57,211 bases of DNA from an uncultured Bacteroidota bacterium. Its GTDB lineage: Bacteria > Bacteroidota > Bacteroidia > Bacteroidales > SZUA-534. The stretch's first letter is position 1; every line of letters starts with the position of its first letter. The stretch is taken from assembly GCA_946414435.1 (NCBI GenBank), contig CAMKOM010000021.1, positions 1 to 57,211 on the forward strand. The letters are read 5' to 3'. The translations under genes and the position numbers were made by a program. The notes beneath the pieces are model-generated. The model was not told the DNA's origin. It was given only the letters and a program-made list of their open reading frames with translations, and did not search any database. This document shows, one piece after another, positions 50,646 through 57,211 of this stretch.

Positions 50646-52780
50646 TTGGCGGGACCTAACTCGTCCATCAGAATCTTGCTGAAACTATTATCGCATGTGT
50701 CGGCGTTGAATTTCTTGATTGTTGCCAAAATCCGATTGTCATCATTAATCCATGCGTTGTAGTTAGCAGCATTGTAGAGGCTGCTGTCTTCGTTTACGGC
50801 GTGCCGGCATATTGTCAGATATGTATTATCAAAAACCGCTGGTTTATTCTTGATTTTGATCGGAATCTTTGATATGTGGTCGAAGGCAGCGCGGAAATCT
50901 TTCTGGTTGTAGTACATAACGGCCATGTCGTAGAGTGCATTATGGTTTTGCGGTGATATGCTTAATGCTTTCTCATACATTTTCTTTGCTTCATCGTATT
51001 GTTCGAGGTTCATATGCGCCATTCCGCAGGCGTTGATGGTTAGAATGTGATAGGGTGCGTATTTAAGTGCTTTTTCCAACTCAACAAGTGCGGCTTGGTT
51101 GTTCCCGGTCATCGATAGAGCGAATCCTTTGTAATAGAGCATTGGAGCAGTAAAGTTGTTGATTGTGTATGGCTGACGGTCGGCTTTGCGTGTTAGCAGG
51201 ATTACTTTTTTCCAGCTTTTGCCGTAATAGTAACTCTGCACTTCGCGTGCGTTGTGTTCGCCTTTTATGAATTGCAAAGTTTGAGCAAATCCTACAATTG
51301 TTATAGTTGCAGATAATGCTAAAATGCCGAATGTCAGAATGTTGGCTTTTAATGTGCGGGGTTGTGATTCTGAATTGTTTTTTTTGTGATCGGCCAGCAC
51401 AATGGCGCAGAAGGCTAGCAGTATAATGTTGTGTTCAATACGTTCATGCGGATAGTCGAGGAACGATACCAGAATCCAGCCAATAAGAGTCGATACCGCC
51501 AAAATATTGAAAACAAGGGTGTTGTGGTCGTGGGTGTGTTTGATGTTGGCAAAACCAACGGTTATAATGCCAATGAAGAACAGCAGATAGCCAATCAGAC
51601 CAATGATACCGACTTCGGAAGCAAACCACAAATAGTCGTTGTGGGGACGTTGAAAGGTCAACGAGCCTTCGCGCAGTTTCTCGCCGAATTCATCAACTCC
51701 GAATTTGGGAATTACAATCTGCCATTGGCCAGGGCCCGAGCCAATCAGTGGGTGCTCTTTTATCATTTCGAGGCTTTTGCTCCAGATTATCTTTCGCATT
51801 GCAACCGAAGACTCGCCATGCTCGTTGTCGCGGTATCCATATTTTTCAGGATTGATTGTTACATAGATACGCTCTTTTAGGGTCTGCTCAAATTGTGTTT
51901 CAGTTAGAGCAGTGACGGCGGCAAGTGCGACTATTGCAGCCAGGGGAGCGGCAATCAATATGGCTCGAAGCTTTGAGCCAACCGGTTTGCCGGTTTGCCG
52001 CGGGTTGATAACCAATATATATATGTATAAGATGATGGCAGCCACAAGTACGGAGATGGCAAGTGCCGCAAATACCGTACGTGTCAGCAGCAGCACAACA
52101 AGAGTGATGTTAGCCAAGGTCGTTGCAGCACCAATTCCGAACCACACTGCAGACCACACATCGTGCCGTTTAAAGTTGGCAATGTTGTAAACGGCTGCAG
52201 GCAAGGTGAGGAACAGCAGCGACGCCAGAAGGTTTTTGTTCGAACAAGTCGAATATATTTGCTCCATTATCTTGTTCAAATGGTAGGATCGGTGGTCGGT
52301 TGCTGCGCGGTAGCTTTCAAAATCTGATTTTATGATTTGAACAATGGCAATGGCAATGAAGACGGTGCTGACAGCTGTTATGGTTTTTATAAGCCATTCG
52401 CGCCTGTTGGGGTTCTGCCGTAGCATTTGGTATATGGTAAAGAACAATAGGCAGAACAAGAATTCTTTTGCCATATGGAAAAATGCTTCGTGACCGTTGA
52501 TAACATTTATGCACGACACAATGTGCATCAACATGAACAGTGCAAGACCGCAGAGAATCACTTTCTCACATCGATCGAAGGTGAGACGGTATCCTTTAAA
52601 TATGTAAACAGCAAAAAAAGGCAGCATCACAAGCAGGTAAGCGGCTAGTAGCAGTTGACGAGGCAGGAGCGATGCATCCAACATTGTTTCATCGGCCCAA
52701 ATGCAAGGCAAAGCCAGCAAAAAAACAGATGTTAATATCCAAGGAGTTAGTTCGACAACTTTTTTAGCAATCTTGTTCAT
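50642..52780 (-). CDS. O-antigen ligase/polymerase-like protein with TPRs
   Basis: A 712-residue membrane protein with about 12-13 helices. The Wzy_C/O-antigen ligase region has HPLIGSGPGQWQ and RPHNDYLWFASEVGIIG, with a large periplasmic loop before it. The C-terminal ~200 residues are TPRs (FALSMTGNNQAALVELEKAL, AHMNLEQYDEAKKMYEKAL, MAVMYYNQKDFRAAFDHI). The fold joins or polymerises lipid-linked glycans at the periplasmic face; protein O-glycan ligases are in the same family. No glycan synthesis genes are near, so the acceptor is unknown. ATG 52780 follows a TACATTTG promoter by 21 nt. Confidence 0.88.
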   Translation of the reverse strand: MNKIAKKVVELTPWILTSVFLLALPCIWADETMLDASLLPRQLLLAAYLLVMLPFFAVYIFKGYRLTFDRCEKVILCGLALFMLMHIVSCINVINGHEAFFHMAKEFLFCLLFFTIYQMLRQNPNRREWLIKTITAVSTVFIAIAIVQIIKSDFESYRAATDHRSYHLNKIMEQIYSTCSNKNLLASLLFLTLPAAVYNIANFKRHDVWSAVWFGIGAATTLANITLVVLLLTRTVFAALAISVLVAAIILYIYILVINPRQTGKPVGSKLRAILIAAPLAAIVALAAVTALTETQFEQTLKERIYVTINPEKYGYRDNEHGESSVAMRKIIWSKSLEMIKEHPLIGSGPGQWQIVIPKFGVDEFGEKLREGSLTFQRPHNDYLWFASEVGIIGLIGYLLFFIGIITVGFANIKHTHDHNTLVFNILAVSTLIGWILVSFLDYPHERIEHNIILLAFCAIVLADHKKNNSESQPRTLKANILTFGILALSATITIVGFAQTLQFIKGEHNAREVQSYYYGKSWKKVILLTRKADRQPYTINNFTAPMLYYKGFALSMTGNNQAALVELEKALKYAPYHILTINACGMAHMNLEQYDEAKKMYEKALSISPQNHNALYDMAVMYYNQKDFRAAFDHISKIPIKIKNKPAVFDNTYLTICRHAVNEDSSLYNAANYNAWINDDNRILATIKKFNADTCDNSFSKILMDELGPAN

Positions 52781-52801
52781 ATCAATCCTGTATTTTTGAC
52801 A

Positions 52802-52809
52802 CAAATGTA
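52802..52809 (-). promoter_or_regulatory. Probable -7 element of the ligase-like gene
   Basis: TACATTTG on the minus strand, 21 nt before ATG 52780. The rest of the gap to 53073 is AT-rich with nothing else recognised. Confidence 0.5.
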
Positions 52810-53073
52810 ATTTTCATTTCCAAAACAATGATGCAAAAGCTGAAATTTGCGTGTTGCAAGCAGATTTTGTGCTGTTTAAAGTGACTGTTTATGTGTTATG
52901 AGCACAGTTCTTTTTAAATTTTTCGTACTAGAATTCAATTGATTCACATTAAAAAACACCATATTTAATTGATAAAATTGCTTTTTTGTAAAAAAAAACA
53001 GTATATAAGCACGACTGTTGTGTTTTTTAGTACTTTTAGAGCGTCTCTTTTTGAGAAGAAGTTTTAGAAAAAA

Positions 53074-53583
53074 ATGAATATGAAACGTATATTATTTCTA
53101 ATAATTGCAATCGTTAGCGTTGGCATCTGCAATGCGCAAGATGCTAAGTATAAGGCAATGTTCATAAGTAACTTCACAAAAAATATTGAATGGCCTGCCA
53201 GTGAGAGGTCTGGCGATTTTATTATATGTGTGGTAAACCAAAACGAAGTTTTGGGACAGCTTAAGACTTTCACCAACGGAAAAACAGTGGGTACGCAGCC
53301 AATTACGGTCGTGGGAGTGAAGTCAATCGACGAAATCTCGAAGTGCCATATCCTTTATTTGTCATTTGCCGACAGCAAGGGTGATAAACTGGAATTGGCA
53401 AAGACCAAACTCTCCGGTACAGCTTCGTTGATAGTTACCGATAGGCCAGGATCTTTGAAAAACGGTTCTTGCATCAATTTCCTTTTGGTTGACGACAAAC
53501 TCAAATACGAGTTGAACAAAGAAGCGCTTAATGAACGGAAACTGCAGGTGAGCGCATATCTCGAAAACAATTCATATAAGTGA
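53074..53583 (+). CDS. YfiR-like periplasmic protein (DUF4154)
   Basis: A 169-residue exported protein. Signal peptide MKRILFLIIAIVSVGICNAQ, then DAKYKAMFISNFTKNIEWPA, FIICVVNQNEVLGQL, CHILYLSFADSKG and SLIVTDRPG...INFLLVDDKLKYELN. These strands fit the YfiR/DUF4154 family. In Pseudomonas YfiR is a periplasmic regulator that represses the membrane diguanylate cyclase YfiN. Here it precedes a HAMP-GAF-PAS membrane protein (53824) that has no GGDEF domain, so the pairing may be an analogous but c-di-GMP-free circuit. A terminator lies between, so the genes are not simply co-transcribed. Start may be ATG 53074 or 53080. Confidence 0.85.
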   Translation: MNMKRILFLIIAIVSVGICNAQDAKYKAMFISNFTKNIEWPASERSGDFIICVVNQNEVLGQLKTFTNGKTVGTQPITVVGVKSIDEISKCHILYLSFADSKGDKLELAKTKLSGTASLIVTDRPGSLKNGSCINFLLVDDKLKYELNKEALNERKLQVSAYLENNSYK

Positions 53584-53602
53584 TAGTATTTGAGTGACTT
53601 AT

Positions 53603-53640
53603 AAAAAACGGACGCCGTTTTAGAGCGTCTGTTTTTTTTT
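53603..53640 (+). terminator. Terminator after the YfiR-like gene
   Basis: ACGGACGC, 9-nt loop and GCGTCTGT with nine T. Confidence 0.88.
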
Positions 53641-53788
53641 GTCTGAACCTAATAATAAAAAAAACGGGCAATTATGCCGTTTCGTATTTTCGATGTTCTA
53701 AATCAGTGAAATACCGTTGTTTAGACATTGTCGAAACATTCGGGTATAATTTAGTTGTCAAAAATCGCATTACAATAAAATAAAATTC

Positions 53789-53796
53789 TATTTTTG
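53789..53796 (+). promoter_or_regulatory. Probable -7 element of the sensor gene
   Basis: TATTTTTG 28 nt before ATG 53824. A distinct promoter agrees with the terminator upstream. Confidence 0.45.
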
Positions 53797-53823
53797 GTGT
53801 AAAACAAAAAATGTCTTAATACG

Positions 53824-55818
53824 ATGAACGCTCGTCTGACAATTACTAATAAACTGATAATCGGTTTTGGCTCGGTTTTGTTGGTTGTTATAGCCAACGG
53901 ATTGGTAACATATTCAACATCAAACACTAACAGGAAACTTAATGAGGACATATTGAACATCTACAACCCTTCGCTCACAGGCTTGCGCGAATGTAATGTG
54001 ATGGTCAACAATTCGCAGATGCTCATTAAAAACTGGGTTTTCATTGATAAAATTCCAGACACTCCCGACAAACGGAAACTGCAGGCAATGCATGATGTAC
54101 AATTTCCCAAATTACAATCAGAGCTGACAGAAATGTCGAAAAATTGGGAAGAAAGTGAGCGGGATGCACTTATGACAATCTTGACCGGCATTAACGACAC
54201 GCTGTTCCGTTACCATAAAGAGATTATGGGAAGTTTGAAGTCGTTGCTTGACTACGAGGATATATTTATTAAAATGGAAGCGGAGGGAATGGTGGAAGAA
54301 GGCGGTCTGATAATTGACATGACAAATAAAATCCTTGAACAGATAGAGTCGCTGACTGAAGTGATTTCACAAAAAACCGAAGATGCCAATAAGGAGATGG
54401 CGGCATCGTTCGCATGGTTCCAAAACTTTGTGGTCTATTCGGTCTGCGTTATCGTATTGATTGTGTTGATTGTTAGTGTTTTGACAGCACGAAGCATTGT
54501 TGTCCCTGTCTATAAACTGAAAGAGTTCCTGCTGACAATGACCAAAGGTATTCTGCCAAAAGAGAAGTTGATTACCAACAACGACGAGATTGGCGATATG
54601 GGAGATGCTCTGAATGGATTCATCGAGTCGTTAAGGCGTACATCGGAATTCGCAGTAGAGATTGGTAACGGTAATTACAACTCTGATTATGAAGCTCTTG
54701 GCGAAGAAGATACTCTTGGTAATGCGTTGCTCGAGATGCGCAAGAACCTGCGTAGTTCTGACGAAGCCAATAAGAAACGCCAGCACGAAGACGAAATCAG
54801 AAACTGGACAACCAAGGGACTTGCCGACTTCGGCGATATTCTGCGTCACAATTCGGAGAATATGGATGTGCTGTCGAGCAATGTTATGCGTCACCTGGTT
54901 GATTATCTTGGAGTTAACCAGGGTGCCATTTACATTCTTAATGAACAGGACGATAATAACAAATTCTTCGAGATGAAGAGTGCTGTGGCCTACAACCGTG
55001 AGAAGTACCTGAAAGTGAACTTCGGCTTGACAGAAGGCTTGGTTGGCCGCTGCGCATTTGAGAAACTGCCTGTCTATCTGAAAGAAATACCAGAAGAGTA
55101 TATCAGACTCACTTCAGGATTGGGCGGTGCTGAGCCGAACTATCTGCTGTTGGTTCCACTTGTAATCAATGAGAAGGTGATGGGTGTTATTGAGCTGGCA
55201 TCGTTTAATGAGATACCGCAATACCAGATTGATTTTCTGCAGACATTGGGCGAAAACATCGCATCGACAATCTCGAGCGTCAGAATCACCGAGCAGACCA
55301 ACAAACTTCTGTCGGAATCGAAGATGAGAGGCGAAGAGCTGACATCGCAGGAAGAGGAACTGCGCCAGAACATGGAAGAGCTGCAGGCTACTCAAGAAGA
55401 GTCGGTGCGCCGCGAGAGCGAGATGCGCCTTGCTATGGACGCCATAAACAACACCTTGGGAACCATCGATATCGATATGAACGGAACCATTATGTCGGTC
55501 AACGATATGATGTTGCGTTTGTCGCAGGTGAACATAAATGAATTTGTGGGCAAACAGTTTGTCGATATTTACGCCTATACTGAAGCTGACCGCGACCGTT
55601 TCGACGAAGCATGGTCGAAGGTGGCAATGGGAGAGAGCTGCGTGTACGAAGTTACCAGCAATTTCCAGGGGCTTGAGATGACATTTAATCACACATTCAC
55701 ACCGTTCATCAATCAAATGGGCGATGTGGAGCGTGTTTACGATCTTGTGGTGAATACTACCGGGCAAAAGGAAATTGCCGCAAAAATTGCCAGTATGAAT
55801 GCTAATTATCATCCGTAA
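53824..55818 (+). CDS. HAMP-GAF-PAS membrane sensor without output domain
   Basis: A 664-residue protein. TM1 is at about 10-29 (IIGFGSVLLVVIANGLVTYS), then a four-helix-bundle periplasmic domain (~30-195), TM2 (~200-222), a HAMP domain (RSIVVPVYKLKEFLLTMTKG onward, ~224-280), a GAF domain (~340-490, YLGVNQGAIYIL ... LLLVPLVINEKVMGVIELAS), a coiled coil (~490-540) and a PAS domain (~535-650, AINNTLGTIDIDMNGTIMSV). It ends there: no histidine kinase, GGDEF, EAL or chemoreceptor signalling tip. So the signal must go to a partner. Sequence start and stop are clean and a terminator follows, so truncation is unlikely. Confidence 0.9.
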   Translation: MNARLTITNKLIIGFGSVLLVVIANGLVTYSTSNTNRKLNEDILNIYNPSLTGLRECNVMVNNSQMLIKNWVFIDKIPDTPDKRKLQAMHDVQFPKLQSELTEMSKNWEESERDALMTILTGINDTLFRYHKEIMGSLKSLLDYEDIFIKMEAEGMVEEGGLIIDMTNKILEQIESLTEVISQKTEDANKEMAASFAWFQNFVVYSVCVIVLIVLIVSVLTARSIVVPVYKLKEFLLTMTKGILPKEKLITNNDEIGDMGDALNGFIESLRRTSEFAVEIGNGNYNSDYEALGEEDTLGNALLEMRKNLRSSDEANKKRQHEDEIRNWTTKGLADFGDILRHNSENMDVLSSNVMRHLVDYLGVNQGAIYILNEQDDNNKFFEMKSAVAYNREKYLKVNFGLTEGLVGRCAFEKLPVYLKEIPEEYIRLTSGLGGAEPNYLLLVPLVINEKVMGVIELASFNEIPQYQIDFLQTLGENIASTISSVRITEQTNKLLSESKMRGEELTSQEEELRQNMEELQATQEESVRRESEMRLAMDAINNTLGTIDIDMNGTIMSVNDMMLRLSQVNINEFVGKQFVDIYAYTEADRDRFDEAWSKVAMGESCVYEVTSNFQGLEMTFNHTFTPFINQMGDVERVYDLVVNTTGQKEIAAKIASMNANYHP

Positions 55819-55855
55819 GACACTTAGCGTTTACCGATAGGCTTGAAAAATAAAG

Positions 55856-55888
55856 AAAGAATGCCGCCCAAGCGGCATTCTTTTTTTT
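55856..55888 (+). terminator. Terminator after the sensor gene
   Basis: AAGAATGCCGC-CCAA-GCGGCATTCTT followed by TTTTTT. Confidence 0.92.
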
Positions 55889-55971
55889 ATGAATAGGGGG
55901 GAAAGTATAATCATCATCGGTTTGTTTGATGAGGCTACTAATCACTCAGTTTTTCAAGCAGTTGTCCGAAT

Positions 55972-56007
55972 AAAAAAAGGCCCCTATCTCACGACGGTAG
56001 CCTTTTC
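55972..56007 (-). terminator. Terminator after the right-edge S74 gene
   Basis: On the minus strand AAAAGGC..., imperfect pairing with GGGGCC and then TTTTTTT. It lies 24 nt past the stop codon. Confidence 0.6.
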
Positions 56008-56030
56008 CTATGAGAAAAATATAAACTTCT

Positions 56031-57211
56031 TTATTTATTCATCAGCTGTTCAACCAGGTGGCGCAACTCATCAATCTGCTGCTGTTGGCTATCCACCTTG
56101 TTTTGCAAGTTGGCCTTGTCAGTTTTGAAGGCTTCCAGTTGCTGTTGCTGGCCTTCGATTATAGCTTGCTGCTCCTTCATGGCTTCGATGAGTACAGGGG
56201 TGAGTTTTGAGTAATCTACAGCTTTGTAACCTTTGGGGTCGGTTATAACCAACTCGGGCAAAATGGTTTCCACTTCTTGGGCAATGACTCCTATCTGTTT
56301 TTGATCATCGAAATGGTAATATAAAGTACTGTCATCTTCCATAGTGTTTGGCATTGCTTTAAGCTCATCTTGGTTCTTCCAATAGTAGCTTACGCCGCGA
56401 AGTTTCAGCACTTTGTCCAAAGCGCCATCAAGCTGTTGAACATTCTTTTTTAAGCGCTCATCTGATGATGGATAGGTACCTGTTACGGTTAAGTTACCAT
56501 CAATCTTAACGTTGCCAGTGAAAAAGCCCGCATAATTAGTTGAGTTAGAACCGCTTACGGTTGCTCTTATGCCATAATTTTCTGCATAATTGCCACTTGC
56601 TTCAGCGTATATACCAAAGTTTCTGTTTTTATATGTAGATGAAGCTCCATTTCCAGACGAAGTTGCGCTTGCTCCATAGTTTGTGGCACCACCAGTTGTT
56701 GAACCAGAACCGCTTGCTTGTGCCAAAATTCCGTGATTGGTTGAGTTGGTAGAGTTTGGTCCTGTAGCTTTACCATATATACCATAATTCTGAACGGTAC
56801 TGTTTTGGGCGGTTCCAAACACTCCGTAGTTGTGAGATGCGCTGGTGCTTTCAGCACTTCCATACAAACCATAGCCTGTATCTGTCGCTCCATTATTGAT
56901 GCTCTTCAAACCCTGAGTTGTTGCGGCTTTGGTACTGTTAGTAACATTCACACTTGTTACCGATGTGCTGTTGACATAATTGCCATATCTGCCATAAATG
57001 TTATTCCAACGAGATGTGTTATCTCCCAAATTATAAGAAGTTGTGGTAGATGGCATTAAATTTGAACCCACACCGCCACTTAGCGTAAGATTTCCGCCAA
57101 TGGTGGCATCATTGCTGGTATTAAGATACTGAGCATAAACATAATTCCATTTTGCAGTACTTGAGCCCAAGTTATACGATCCGTTGGACGACGGCGTTAG
57201 TGTTCCACCAA
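56031..57211 (-). CDS. S74-domain surface fibre protein (5' partial)
   Basis: The frame is open to the right edge (GGTLTPSSNGSYNLGSSTAK is read before any ATG; a TTG at 57170 is not a credible start), so the N-terminus lies beyond the window. The visible part has SYNLGSS/YNLGDNT repeats (x-W-x-x-I/V-Y), then Asn/Ser/Thr/Gly-rich NYGxxGxAx repeats. The S74 chaperone domain follows (SDERLKKNVQQL, GVSYYWKNQDELK, QIGVIAQEVE, GYKAVDYSKLTPVLIEAMKE), with a Gln-rich coiled coil at the C-terminus. It is a paralogue of the left-edge gene in the S74 part only. Probably a self-processing trimeric surface protein. Confidence 0.85.
   Translation of the reverse strand, partial: GGTLTPSSNGSYNLGSSTAKWNYVYAQYLNTSNDATIGGNLTLSGGVGSNLMPSTTTSYNLGDNTSRWNNIYGRYGNYVNSTSVTSVNVTNSTKAATTQGLKSINNGATDTGYGLYGSAESTSASHNYGVFGTAQNSTVQNYGIYGKATGPNSTNSTNHGILAQASGSGSTTGGATNYGASATSSGNGASSTYKNRNFGIYAEASGNYAENYGIRATVSGSNSTNYAGFFTGNVKIDGNLTVTGTYPSSDERLKKNVQQLDGALDKVLKLRGVSYYWKNQDELKAMPNTMEDDSTLYYHFDDQKQIGVIAQEVETILPELVITDPKGYKAVDYSKLTPVLIEAMKEQQAIIEGQQQQLEAFKTDKANLQNKVDSQQQQIDELRHLVEQLMNK

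Overview
The window looks like chromosomal DNA of an anaerobic, gut- or rumen-type member of the Bacteroidota, most likely Bacteroidales. The evidence is the rpsF-rpsR-rplI operon, at least ten upstream regions with the Bacteroidota -7 promoter element TAnnTTTG, a PorE-type component of the type IX secretion system (T9SS), a protein with a T9SS type A C-terminal sorting signal, an oxygen-independent class III ribonucleotide reductase, several lipoproteins with acidic residues after the lipid-modified Cys, and an Asn/Ser/Arg-rich leader on a pseudouridine synthase. Most genes are housekeeping or envelope genes. I see no rRNA, tRNA, insertion sequence or CRISPR array.

Layout, left to right. Position 1 lies inside a very long repeat protein that ends in a peptidase S74 chaperone domain (ends 3311). 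Then come dnaX on the minus strand with a frameshift at a run of ten A, and a small basic coiled-coil gene (to 5554). A plus-strand operon (5705-11626) encodes a 13-repeat periplasmic TPR-like protein, two lipoproteins, a PlsC-type acyltransferase and a nitrilase-family amidase. An ECF sigma factor follows on the minus strand, then hpt and adk, then the rpsF-rpsR-rplI operon on the minus strand. A cell-wall and periplasmic hydrolase operon (M23 peptidase, anmK, C69 dipeptidase, nucleotide pyrophosphatase-like phosphodiesterase) runs 15267-21080 and is followed by dnaK.

The region 23345-31500 is more accessory. It has a MazG-like pyrophosphohydrolase next to a PD-(D/E)XK nuclease-helicase (DUF2075-like), a GH43 glycosidase lipoprotein, an MBL-fold hydrolase, an AAA/DUF4143 ATPase preceded by five 23-bp tandem repeats, a small membrane protein and an RsmI-like methylase. 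Next come add-porE, two surface lipoproteins behind duplicated promoter segments, a thioesterase/ACT pair, an NfeD-stomatin pair, nrdG-nrdD with a hairpin-rich leader, and a 1344-residue T9SS-sorted leucine-rich-repeat protein. The right part has a PAP2 phosphatase, mdh, an RluB-like pseudouridine synthase, mntP, an O-antigen-ligase-like protein with TPRs, and a YfiR-like periplasmic protein next to a HAMP-GAF-PAS sensor that has no output domain. A second S74 gene, on the minus strand, runs off the right edge.

The best candidates for something new or under-described are the MazG plus nuclease-helicase cassette with its repeated upstream motifs, the dnaX A10 site that may give gamma/tau-like products, the YfiR plus output-less sensor pair, and the tandem-repeat control region of the DUF4143 ATPase. 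No assignment was checked against a database; all rest on reading motifs and context.
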